Assembly: GCF_027587175.1 (NCBI RefSeq)
Contig: NZ_JAPCID010000008.1
Location: 62,001 to 126,000, forward strand
Origin: Solirubrobacter deserti
GTDB taxonomy: Bacteria; Actinomycetota; Thermoleophilia; Solirubrobacterales; Solirubrobacteraceae
Reading direction: 5' to 3'
DNA length: 64,000 nucleotides
Shown: positions 34,010-42,094 of the stretch, one piece after another
Layout: the number at the start of each line of letters is the position of its first letter
How positions within the stretch are numbered: the stretch's first letter is position 1
Position numbers and translations under genes: made by a program
The notes under the pieces: model-generated
The model's input: the letters and a program-made list of their open reading frames with translations, nothing else
Told to the model about the DNA's origin: nothing
Databases searched by the model: none

Positions 34010-36195
34010 AGGTCGCCGGTCAGAGCGTCCCGCGCGTCGACGGCCCGGCCAAGGTCACCGGTCGCGCGCGCTACGCGCTCGATCTCACGGTCCCCGGGAT
34101 GACGCACGGCGCGGTCGCGCGGTCCGATCGCGCGCACGCACGCATCCTCTCCGTCGACACGGGAGAGGCGGAAGCGGTGAACGGCGTTCTGGAGGTCATC
34201 ACCGGCGCGTCGCTGGCGCCGCTGGACCTCCGCTTCGGGCACGTCGTGCGCGACCATCCCGCGCTGGCCGTGGACCGTGTGCTCTACCACGGCGAGCCGG
34301 TCGCGCTGGTCGTGGCCGAGACGCGCCGCGCGGCCGAGCGGGCGGCGCGCCTGGTGTCAGTCGACTACGAGGACCTGCCGGCCGTGATGGACGCCGACGA
34401 GGCGCTCGGCGAAGGGGCGCCGGTGCTGCATCCCGAGCGCATCGAGCGCACCAAGGACGAAGGCCTCGACCAGGGCGGCGAGGCGCTCGTCGGCAACCTG
34501 TGCGCGGCGGCCGACTTCGGCTGGGGCGACGTGGACGCGGCGTTGGCGGCCGCCGACCTCGTGCTCGAGGGCGAGTATCGCTACCCGATGCTCTACGGCT
34601 ACGCGATGGAGCCCTACAACGCCATCGCGAGCTTCGAGGAGGGCTCGCTGGTCGTGTACTCGACGGCGCAGCACCCGTACATGGTTCGCGAGGACCTGGC
34701 GCGGATCTTCGCGCTGCCGCTGGCGCGGGTGCGCGTCGTCGTGCCGTACGTCGGCGGCGGCTACGGCAGCAAGTCGTACACGAAGGTCGAGCCGCTGGCC
34801 GCGCTCGGCGCCTACGTCACCGGTCGCCCGGTGCGGGTCGCGCTCAGCGTCGAGGAGTCGATCCTCACGACGCGCTCCGACGGCGCGCGCGTGCGCGCCC
34901 GCTCCGCGTTCGCCGCGGACGGGACGCTGCTCGCGCGCGACTTCGACGTGGTGATGGACTCCGGCGCCTACACCGACAACAGCCCGGTCGTGTGCGCCAA
35001 GCTCGCCAACCGCTGCTTCGGCCCGTACCGCATCGGCGCCGTCCGCGTGCGCGTGCGCTCGGCCTTCACCAACACCGTGCCCGCGTCCTCGCTGCGCGGG
35101 TTCGGCGCGCCCCAGGGCAACCTCGCGGGCGAGTTGCAGATGGACGACGCCGCCGACCGGCTCGGGATCGACGCGCTCGCGCTGCGGCTCAAGAACGTCG
35201 TCCGGCCCGGGGAGGAGATCCTGCCGGGCAAGCGCGGGATCGACGCCGACCTCCCGGCCGACCTGGACCTGCTGACGACCTCGCTCGGCTGGCCGAACGC
35301 GCCTGAGGGCCGCGGGATCGGCTTCGGCATCTCCGCCTCGGACGCCGGCGCGCATCCGACCTCGGTCGCGATGGTGCGCCTGCACGCCGACGGGTCGGCT
35401 TCCGCCGCCGTCGGCGCGACCGAACTGGGTCAGGGCAGCCGCACCGTGCTGTCCCAGATCCTCGCTGAGCAGCTCGGCCTGCCGATGGAGAAGGTCGCGA
35501 TCGTCGCCGCCGACACGGGCGTCACGCCCTACGAGCGCACCACCGGCGCCAGCCGCACGACCGCGCTGGTGGGCCGCTCGCTGATGGCGGCGTGCGCGGA
35601 CGCCAAGCGGCGGGTGGCCGAGCTGGCGGGCGAAGGCGCCGAGTTCGCCGACGCCATCAAGGCGTTCTTCGGCGCGGGCGGCGAGATCATCGGCGTCGGC
35701 GCGGTGCGCCGGCACGGCGAGTTCCGAAAGATGCCGCCGTTCTGGGAGATCGGCTGCAGCGGCGTGGTCGCGGCGGTGGACGCCGAGACCGGCCGGGTAC
35801 GGGTGGAGCAGCTCTCGACGGTGGGCGACGTCGGCTTCGCGATCAATCCGGCGCTGGTCCACGGGCAGGACCTGGGCGCCGCCACGATGGGTCTCGGGGC
35901 CGCGTTGTCCGAGCAGCTTGTCTACGATGGCCAAACTCTGGCCAACCCGAACGTGGTTGATTACAGAGTGCCTCGTTGTAGTGACATCCCTGAACGGTTG
36001 GACCAGATTCTCGCCCAGCGACAAGACGGCATCGGCCCCTACGGCGCCAAGGGCGCCGGGGAGGGCACGCTGAACCCGGTCGGCGCCGCCGTCGCGGCCG
36101 CGGTGGGGCGCATCGTCGGCCGCTACCCGCGCGAGCTGCCGCTGACGCCCGAGCGGGTCTGGCGGCTGGCGCAGACCGAGGACGCTCGTGTCTGA
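34006..36195 (+). CDS. Molybdenum hydroxylase, molybdopterin-binding catalytic subunit
   Basis: 729 residues, aldehyde oxidase/xanthine dehydrogenase large-subunit family. Seen: Y-V-G-G-G-Y-G-S-K, A-S-S-L-R-G-F-G-A-P-Q, E-L-G-Q-G-S-R-T-V, and G-A-K-G-A-G-E-G-T-L-N-P with the catalytic Glu near residue 684. The A-Y-x-C-S-F-R selenyl-Cys loop of true CO dehydrogenase is absent, so this is not carbon-monoxide oxidation. It hydroxylates an aromatic or N-heterocyclic ring or an aldehyde; in context, probably the pathway substrate. Its end overlaps the GntR start by 8 bases. Confidence 0.92.
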   Translation: MKVAGQSVPRVDGPAKVTGRARYALDLTVPGMTHGAVARSDRAHARILSVDTGEAEAVNGVLEVITGASLAPLDLRFGHVVRDHPALAVDRVLYHGEPVALVVAETRRAAERAARLVSVDYEDLPAVMDADEALGEGAPVLHPERIERTKDEGLDQGGEALVGNLCAAADFGWGDVDAALAAADLVLEGEYRYPMLYGYAMEPYNAIASFEEGSLVVYSTAQHPYMVREDLARIFALPLARVRVVVPYVGGGYGSKSYTKVEPLAALGAYVTGRPVRVALSVEESILTTRSDGARVRARSAFAADGTLLARDFDVVMDSGAYTDNSPVVCAKLANRCFGPYRIGAVRVRVRSAFTNTVPASSLRGFGAPQGNLAGELQMDDAADRLGIDALALRLKNVVRPGEEILPGKRGIDADLPADLDLLTTSLGWPNAPEGRGIGFGISASDAGAHPTSVAMVRLHADGSASAAVGATELGQGSRTVLSQILAEQLGLPMEKVAIVAADTGVTPYERTTGASRTTALVGRSLMAACADAKRRVAELAGEGAEFADAIKAFFGAGGEIIGVGAVRRHGEFRKMPPFWEIGCSGVVAAVDAETGRVRVEQLSTVGDVGFAINPALVHGQDLGAATMGLGAALSEQLVYDGQTLANPNVVDYRVPRCSDIPERLDQILAQRQDGIGPYGAKGAGEGTLNPVGAAVAAAVGRIVGRYPRELPLTPERVWRLAQTEDARV

Positions 36196-36898
36196 GTCCG
36201 GGCTCGCCGCCGACAGCGAGCGCTTCCGCAACATCGTCAGCCGCAACAGCCGCCAGTTCCGCACGGTCGGCGACATGGTCTACGAGACCCTGCGCGAAGG
36301 GATCCTGAACGGTGTCTTCCAGCCGGGCGAGCGCCTGCGCCAGGACCAGCTCGCCGAGGCCATCGGCGTCTCGCGGATCCCCGTGCGCTCGGCGTTGCTC
36401 CAGCTCGAGTCGGACGGGCTGATCACGTTCAACCCGTACCGCGGCGCCGTCGTCAACAAGCTCTCGTCGAACGAGATGCGCGAGATCTACGAGCTGCGCG
36501 CCGTGCTCGAGGCGCACGCGCTGCGCAAGGCCGTGGACGCGATGACGCCGGAGAAGCTCGCGCACCTGGAGCAGCTGGCGGTCGAGCTCAACGCGATCCA
36601 GGACGGCGAGGAGTTCCTCGTCCGCCGCAACGAGTTCTACCGGGAGCTCTACGACAACGAGCACCAGGCCCGCACGGTCGGGCTGATCGAGCGCCTGCGC
36701 GCCGAGGCCGGCCGGTACTGGCTCGAGCGCAAGGTCGACTACGTCAGCCGCCCCGGTGAGCGCGACCACCTGCACTTGATCGAGTTCATCAAGGCCGGTG
36801 ACATCGAGTCGGCCGTGGCGTGGCTCGAGGACCACCTGCAGAAGGTCTGCGATGACCTGGTCGGCTTGATGGAGAAGGACGCCAAGACCCCGGCCTAG
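36188..36898 (+). CDS. GntR-family regulator, FadR/FCD subfamily
   Basis: 236 residues from a GTG at 36188. N-terminal winged helix (M-V-Y-E-T-L-R-E-G-I-L-N-G-V-F-Q-P-G-E-R-L, then Q-L-A-E-A-I-G-V-S-R-I-P-V-R-S-A-L) and an all-helical FCD ligand domain (E-L-R-A-V-L-E-A-H-A-L, F-Y-R-E-L-Y-D, D-H-L-H-L-I-E). It is the only DNA-binding regulator in the 18.7-42.9 kb cluster, so it is the natural candidate for the four TATCC-type sites. It has no own promoter visible and is read through from the hydroxylase operon, giving feedback control if site 3 is its operator. Confidence 0.9.
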   Translation: MSESGLAADSERFRNIVSRNSRQFRTVGDMVYETLREGILNGVFQPGERLRQDQLAEAIGVSRIPVRSALLQLESDGLITFNPYRGAVVNKLSSNEMREIYELRAVLEAHALRKAVDAMTPEKLAHLEQLAVELNAIQDGEEFLVRRNEFYRELYDNEHQARTVGLIERLRAEAGRYWLERKVDYVSRPGERDHLHLIEFIKAGDIESAVAWLEDHLQKVCDDLVGLMEKDAKTPA

Positions 36899-36902
36899 CG
36901 CC

Positions 36903-38135
36903 GTGGCGACGCACCCGCGCGCGTCCGTGTGGCTGGCGATCGTCGCCGCCGTCGGGACGCTGTACGGAGCCCAGGGCATCGCGCCCGCGCTGCCCGCGAT
37001 GGGCCACGAGCTGGGTGTGAGCGACGCCCAGCTGGGGCTCTTCACGGCGGCCTACATGCTCCCCGCGGTGCTGTTCGCCGTGCCGCTCGGGTACGCGGCG
37101 GACCGCTGGGGGCGGCGACGCGTGTTCGTCGCCATGGCGTTGCTGTACTCGCTCGCCGGGGCGGCGCAGGCGGGGCTGGACGACTACTGGGCGTTGCTGG
37201 CGCTGCGCTTTGCGCAGGGGATCGGCTTCGGCGGGTTGATGCCGCTGAGCATGACCCTGATCGGCGACGTCCTGCGCGGGCCGGCTCAGCTGCGCGCGCA
37301 GTCGCACCGGCAGGTCGGGATGGCGCTCGGGGAGTTCGCGCTGCCGCTGGTGGGCGCCGCGCTCGCGGCCGTCAGCTGGCACGCGGCGCTGGCCGCGCAG
37401 GGCGCGCTGCTCCCGCTGGCGCTCGGCGGCCTGCTGTGGCTGGCCGGCACGCGCTCGGACCGCATGGGCCAGGGCTACGCGCGCGAGCTGCGCGGCGCGG
37501 TCGGGCAGCCCGGCCTCGTCGGCGTGCTCACGGCGGGCTTCATGCGGATGGTCTGCAAGTTCGCGCTCGTCGCCTACCTGCCACTGCTGCTGGTGAACGG
37601 CCGTGGGCTGTCGGTCGGGCAGACGGCGCTCGTGCTGAGCCTCGCCTCCGGCGTCGCGGCGGCGGTCAACCTCGTGATCGTGCGGCTGCTCGCGCGCGTG
37701 CCCGCGTCGCGGCTCCTGCGGGTGGCGGTGGTCTTCGTCGGCGCGGCGCTGCTGGGCTTCGCGGTGGTGCCGAACTGGCCGCTCGCGCTCGCCGTCGCCG
37801 TGCTGTTCGGTCTCGCCGACGGCACGCTCATGGTGGTCCAGAACGCGCTGGTCACCGAAGCCGCGCCGGCGAACGTGCGCGCCGGTGTGGTCGCGGTGAG
37901 CGGCATGACGCGCAACGCCGGGAAGCTGGTCGCGCCGCTGGCGATGGGGGCCATGATCCTGGCCGTCCCGGTGTCGGCGGCGTTCGCGCTCGTCGGGGTG
38001 GCCACGCTGGCGACGCTGCCGGCGCTGCGTCCGGTCCGCCGCCTCGACCCGCTGCTGGTACAATCGTATCCAATATCCGAGCCGCCCGGAGGTCGAGTTG
38101 CGTCAGGAGTTCCAGGAGACCGTTCGCTTCCCTGA
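36903..38135 (+). CDS. Major facilitator superfamily transporter
   Basis: 410 residues with about twelve membrane helices; the loop 2-3 signature G-Y-A-A-D-R-W-G-R-R-R-V is intact. Starts at a GTG four bases after the GntR stop. Probably moves a substrate or product of the cluster. Oddity: the last 25 or so residues (after A-L-R-P-V-R-R-L-D-P) are encoded by DNA that holds operator site 4 and the first codons of the CoxG-like gene, so the true C-terminal tail is a by-product of regulatory sequence. Confidence 0.88.
   Translation: MATHPRASVWLAIVAAVGTLYGAQGIAPALPAMGHELGVSDAQLGLFTAAYMLPAVLFAVPLGYAADRWGRRRVFVAMALLYSLAGAAQAGLDDYWALLALRFAQGIGFGGLMPLSMTLIGDVLRGPAQLRAQSHRQVGMALGEFALPLVGAALAAVSWHAALAAQGALLPLALGGLLWLAGTRSDRMGQGYARELRGAVGQPGLVGVLTAGFMRMVCKFALVAYLPLLLVNGRGLSVGQTALVLSLASGVAAAVNLVIVRLLARVPASRLLRVAVVFVGAALLGFAVVPNWPLALAVAVLFGLADGTLMVVQNALVTEAAPANVRAGVVAVSGMTRNAGKLVAPLAMGAMILAVPVSAAFALVGVATLATLPALRPVRRLDPLLVQSYPISEPPGGRVASGVPGDRSLP
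38061..38080 (+). promoter_or_regulatory. TATCC-type operator, site 4, inside the 3' end of the MFS gene
   Basis: CAATCGTATCCAATATCCGA: TATCC-AA-TATCC, the cleanest copy. It is 17 bases before the TTG start of the CoxG-like gene and so defines an internal transcription unit running from 38098 towards 42861, although it sits within the reading frame of the MFS gene. Confidence 0.6.
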
Positions 38136-38547
38136 CGGCCGCGGCGCCGTCTGGGCCGCGGTCAGCGACATCCCGACCGTGCTGTCGTGGATCTCGATCG
38201 TCGGCGAGGCGGAGGTCGTGGCACCCGACGCCCGCTACCGAGTGTTGCTGCAGGACCGGATGGGGCCGTTCAAGCTCAAGGCGGACCTCGACGTGGAGGT
38301 CGCCGAGCGGGCGGTGAACGAGCGCATCCGTGCGCGCGGCGACGGCGAGGACCGGCAGATCGGCTCGCGGCTGATCATCGACGTCGAGCTGGTCCTGCGC
38401 GACGAGGAAGGCGGCACGGCCGTCGACGTGCACGGCTCCTACGAGGTCACCGGTCGGCCGGCGTCGCTGGGCGCGGCCTCGATCCGCAAGAAGGCGTCGA
38501 AGGTCCTGGGTGAGTTCTTCGACAGCGCCCGGCGGGCCCTGGCGTGA
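38098..38547 (+). CDS. CoxG-like SRPBCC-domain protein
   Basis: 149 residues from a TTG at 38098, placed by GGAGG five bases upstream and by the typical start Q-E-F-Q-E-T-V-R-F. START/SRPBCC fold as in CoxG (W-A-A-V-S-D-I-P-T-V-L-S-W, G-P-F-K-L-K-A-D-L-D-V). CoxG-type proteins travel with molybdenum hydroxylase genes and are thought to help membrane recruitment or maturation. Its position near the three hydroxylase subunits fits. Overlaps the next gene by a GTGA. Confidence 0.85.
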   Translation: MRQEFQETVRFPDGRGAVWAAVSDIPTVLSWISIVGEAEVVAPDARYRVLLQDRMGPFKLKADLDVEVAERAVNERIRARGDGEDRQIGSRLIIDVELVLRDEEGGTAVDVHGSYEVTGRPASLGAASIRKKASKVLGEFFDSARRALA

Positions 38548-39455
38548 AGGGGGTCGCGTTCGTCGCGGCGGGCGCGGCGCTGTGGGGCACGGACGCGCTG
38601 TTCCGACGCGGGCTCGCGCTCGAGCTGCCGACGGTCGAGGTCGTGTTCTGGGAGCACCTGCTGCTGGCGGTGATCGCGCTCGCGCTGGTGCTCCCGCGGC
38701 GCGCGAACCTGCGCGCGCTCGCACGCCGTGACTGGCTGGCGCTGGGGCTGATCGGCGGCGGATCCTCGGTCGCGGCCACCGTGCTGTTCACCGAGGCGTT
38801 CAAGCACGGAGACCCGACGACGCCGCTGCTGCTCCAGAAGCTGCAGCCCGTGTTTGCCGCCGGCGCGGCGTACCTGCTGCTGCGCGAGCGGCTGCGGCCG
38901 CGCTACTTCCTGTTCCTGGCCGCCGCGCTCGGCGCGAGCTACCTGGTCGCGTTCTCGGACCCGGGCGACGTGACCGTCGAGCGCCTGCTGCCCGCCGCGC
39001 TCGGCGCCGGCGCCGCGCTGCTCTGGGCGCTGGGGACGGTGCTCGGCCGCCACGCCGGCGTGAAGGTCCCGCCGGCCCAGCTGGCGGGCCTGCGGTTCCT
39101 GCTCGGGCTGCCGGTGGCGTTCGTGCTGTTCGCCGCCCTCGGCGAGGGCGTGCGGGCCGGGGCGGGCGACGTCCCCGCGATCGTCGCGCTGTCGCTGATC
39201 CCGGGGCTGTTCGCGCTGCTGCTCTACTACCGCGGGCTCAAGGACACGCCCGCGGCCACGGCGACGCTCGCGGAGCTGTCGTTCCCGGCCACGGCGCTGA
39301 TCGTCAACGCCCTCGCATTCGACACGGTGCCGAGCGGGACGCAACTGCTCGGGACGGCGCTGCTCGCTTCCACGGTGGTCGCCCTCACGCTGGGCGAGCA
39401 CCGCGGCTGGACCGGAGTCTGGATCGATCGACCCAGGAGGGCACGATGGGCATGA
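38544..39455 (+). CDS. EamA/DMT-superfamily transporter
   Basis: 303 residues, about ten helices arranged as two EamA repeats (residues 5-135 and 150-285); G-A-A-L-W-G-T-D-A-L-F and the later A-T-A-T-L-A-E-L-S-F-P are typical of the drug/metabolite group. It lies between the CoxG-like and M20 genes and overlaps both. Likely exports a cluster metabolite or an amine; direction cannot be told. Confidence 0.87.
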   Translation: MKGVAFVAAGAALWGTDALFRRGLALELPTVEVVFWEHLLLAVIALALVLPRRANLRALARRDWLALGLIGGGSSVAATVLFTEAFKHGDPTTPLLLQKLQPVFAAGAAYLLLRERLRPRYFLFLAAALGASYLVAFSDPGDVTVERLLPAALGAGAALLWALGTVLGRHAGVKVPPAQLAGLRFLLGLPVAFVLFAALGEGVRAGAGDVPAIVALSLIPGLFALLLYYRGLKDTPAATATLAELSFPATALIVNALAFDTVPSGTQLLGTALLASTVVALTLGEHRGWTGVWIDRPRRARWA

Positions 39456-40714
39456 CGGAGGAGGTCCTCGCACGCGTCGAGGACAGCCGCGAGGACCTGG
39501 CCGAGCTCGCGCTGCGGCTCGGCAACACGTACTCGCCGTGGGGCTCGGAGCGGATCCTCGCCCAGGAGGTCGTCGACTGGTACCGCGAGCAGGCCCTGGA
39601 CGCGGACCTGATGGGCATCACGCCCGCGCGGGCGAACGTCGTCGCGCGGCTGCGCGGCAGCGGCGGCGGCCGTACGCTCGTGTTCAACGCCCACCTGGAC
39701 ACCGAGGCCTCGGGCGAGGAGTACGACCGCCTGATGGCCGTGCCCGACCCCAACCGCGTCGGCGGCCGGCGGGAGGGCGACCGGCTGTTCGGCCACACCA
39801 TCCTCAACGACCGCGGGCCGATGAGCCTGTTCATGATCGCGGCGCGCGCGCTGCGGGACGCGGGCGCGCCGCTGCGCGGCGACGTGGTGCTGACGTCGGT
39901 GGCGGGGGAGACCGGCGCCGCGCCCGTGGACGAGTACCAGGGCGTCGAGTACGAGGGCAAGGGCTTCGGCTCGGACTACCTGGTGCGCCACGGCGTGCGC
40001 GGGGACTTCGCGCTCGTGGCCGAGACGACCGACTTCGGCCTGTGCTGGTTCAACTGCGGCGCCGCCTACTACAAGATCACGCTGTCGGGCCGCAACATGT
40101 ACACGCCGCGCCTGCAGCGCCCCGGGACGCTCGGCGAGCACCCGAACGCGATCGTCAAGGCCGCGCGCGTGGTGGAGGCGATCGAGGCGTGGGCGATCGA
40201 GGCCGAGGCGCGTCGCGCGCGGGACACGCCGTGCGGGGAGGTGCGCCCGAAGTCGCAGGTCGGCGCCATCCGCGGCGGGCTGCCGTGGCGGCCCAACCGC
40301 TCGTCCCCGTACTGCGCGCTCTACGTGGACGTGCGCACGCTGCCGGACGAGGACGTGGCGGAGCTGACCGCGTCGCTGCAGGCGGCCGTGGACGCGACGG
40401 GCACGGGCGGGCGCGTGGAGCTGATCATGTTCAAGCCGGGGTTCGAGGCCGGTGACGAGGTGTCCCCGCTGGCAGACGCCGTGCGCTCGGCCCACGCGGC
40501 CGTGCGCGGCAGCGCGCCGCCGCCGCGGGTGGAGACCGCGGTCGTCTCGATGTGGCGCGACACCAACATCTTCAACGGCCACGGCATCCCGTCGCTGACG
40601 TTCGGGCCGAGCCGCGGCCAGGCCGACGTCCAGGGCCACGGGTTCTTCGAGCTCGACGACCTCGTCGACGCGGCGAAGATGTACGCCCTGACCGCGTTGC
40701 AAGTGGCCGGATAA
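39446..40714 (+). CDS. M20-family metallohydrolase (ArgE/DapE/carbamoylase type)
   Basis: 422 residues from the ATG at 39446 with CAGGAGGG just before it. Zinc-peptidase motifs: N-A-H-L-D-T-E near residue 76 (His/Asp), N-D-R-G-P-M near residue 129, and A-G-E-T-G near residue 152. The family removes acyl or carbamoyl groups from amino acids (deacylases, N-carbamoyl hydrolases, allantoate hydrolase). Paired with a hydantoinase-type enzyme in the same cluster, an N-carbamoyl-amino-acid or ureido-acid hydrolase is an attractive reading, but it is inference. Confidence 0.85.
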   Translation: MGMTEEVLARVEDSREDLAELALRLGNTYSPWGSERILAQEVVDWYREQALDADLMGITPARANVVARLRGSGGGRTLVFNAHLDTEASGEEYDRLMAVPDPNRVGGRREGDRLFGHTILNDRGPMSLFMIAARALRDAGAPLRGDVVLTSVAGETGAAPVDEYQGVEYEGKGFGSDYLVRHGVRGDFALVAETTDFGLCWFNCGAAYYKITLSGRNMYTPRLQRPGTLGEHPNAIVKAARVVEAIEAWAIEAEARRARDTPCGEVRPKSQVGAIRGGLPWRPNRSSPYCALYVDVRTLPDEDVAELTASLQAAVDATGTGGRVELIMFKPGFEAGDEVSPLADAVRSAHAAVRGSAPPPRVETAVVSMWRDTNIFNGHGIPSLTFGPSRGQADVQGHGFFELDDLVDAAKMYALTALQVAG

Positions 40715-40726
40715 GGTGCGGTCGGC

Positions 40727-42094
40727 ATGGACGATGCCGACCTCGCCTTCGCCGGAGCGACCCGCCACGCGGAGCTGATCGCCGCCGGCGAGCTCACCTC
40801 GCGGCAGCTCACGGAGTTGTTCCTCGACCGGATCGCGCGGCTGGACCCGCTGCTCAACGCGTACCGGGTCGTGTTCCGCGAGCAGGCGCTCGCCCAGGCC
40901 GACGCCGCCGACGCGGGCGGCGAGGGCCCGCTCAACGGCGTCCCGATCGCGATCAAGGACGACCTCCATGTCGCCGGCGAGGTCACGGCCTACGGCTGCG
41001 ACGCCGACCCGCAGCCGCAGCCGGTCCACTCCGAGGTCGTCGCGCGCCTGCGCGCCGCCGGCGCCGTCATCCTCGGCAAGACGCACGTGCCGGAGCTGAT
41101 GGCGACGCCGTTCACCGAGTCCCCGACGTTCGGCGTCACTCGCAACCCGTGGGACCCGCACCGCACGAGCGGCGGCTCCAGCGGCGGCTCGGCGACCGCC
41201 GTCGCGGCCGGCCTGGCGAGCGCGGCGCTCGGCTCGGACGGCGCCGGCTCGATCCGCATCCCCGCCGCGTGCACGCACCTGTTCGGCCTCAAGCCGCAGC
41301 GGGGCCGCGTTCCGTCCGCGCCGGACACCGACGCCCATCAGGGCATGGCCGTCTTCGGCCCGCTCACCCGCACCGTCGCGGACGCGGGCCGGATCATGGA
41401 CGTGATCGCCGACGGCGGCCCGTCGCTGGCGGAAGCCGCCGCCGCCGAGCCGGGCCGGCTGCGCGTTGCGATCTCGACCGGGCTGCCGCCGATCGGCGTC
41501 TCGCCCGACGCCGAGCAGCTCGAAGCGGTCGCCTACGCCGCCGCCGTCCTGCGTGAGCTCGGCCACGACGTGCACGAGCGCGAATTCGACTGGGGACTGA
41601 CGATGGGGAACCGGATACTGACGCGCTTCGTGCGCGGGATCGGCGACATGGCGGTCGAGATCGGCCACCGCGACCGGCTCTCGCGCCGCGCGCGCGGGCT
41701 GGCGCGGCTCGGCGTCGCGATCCCGCCGCAGGCCGCGCGCGCCGCCGCCGCACAGGCGGCCGCGGACGCCGAGCGCATGAACCGCATCTTCGACCACGCC
41801 GACGTCGTGCTCACGCCGATGTTCACCCGCCGGCCACCGCGCGTGCGCGAGTACGACGGCCGCGGCGGCGCGCGCACGCTGCTGTCGATGACACGCCTGG
41901 CGCCCTACAACGCCGCGTTCAACCACACCGGCCAGCCCGCCGTGAGCGTGCCCGCGGGCTTCACGCGCGACCGCTTCCCGCGCGCCGTCCAGCTCGTCGC
42001 ACCGCCGGATGGCGAAGCACGGCTCGTCTCACTGGCGGCCCAGATCGAGAAGGTCACGGAATGGCCCGCCGAGCGCCCCATGGTGGCCGCATGA
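40727..42094 (+). CDS. Amidase-signature enzyme
   Basis: 455 residues. Ser-cisSer-Lys triad: Lys in A-I-K-D-D-L-H-V near residue 77, and the two Ser in T-S-G-G-S-S-G-G-S with the nucleophile in the following S-D-G-A-G-S-I-R-I-P. Hydrolyses a carboxamide to acid and ammonia. Not GatA, since gatB/gatC are absent. Together with the M20 enzyme and hydantoinase it gives the cluster three different C-N hydrolases. Stop overlaps the next start (ATGA). Confidence 0.88.
   Translation: MDDADLAFAGATRHAELIAAGELTSRQLTELFLDRIARLDPLLNAYRVVFREQALAQADAADAGGEGPLNGVPIAIKDDLHVAGEVTAYGCDADPQPQPVHSEVVARLRAAGAVILGKTHVPELMATPFTESPTFGVTRNPWDPHRTSGGSSGGSATAVAAGLASAALGSDGAGSIRIPAACTHLFGLKPQRGRVPSAPDTDAHQGMAVFGPLTRTVADAGRIMDVIADGGPSLAEAAAAEPGRLRVAISTGLPPIGVSPDAEQLEAVAYAAAVLRELGHDVHEREFDWGLTMGNRILTRFVRGIGDMAVEIGHRDRLSRRARGLARLGVAIPPQAARAAAAQAAADAERMNRIFDHADVVLTPMFTRRPPRVREYDGRGGARTLLSMTRLAPYNAAFNHTGQPAVSVPAGFTRDRFPRAVQLVAPPDGEARLVSLAAQIEKVTEWPAERPMVAA

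Noticed and set aside
32694-36195. Aerobic CO dehydrogenase (coxMSL)
   Set aside because: The large subunit lacks the Cys-containing catalytic loop typical of form I CO dehydrogenase.
40727-42094. GatA subunit of the tRNA amidotransferase
   Set aside because: gatB and gatC are absent and the context is catabolic; kept as a general amidase.
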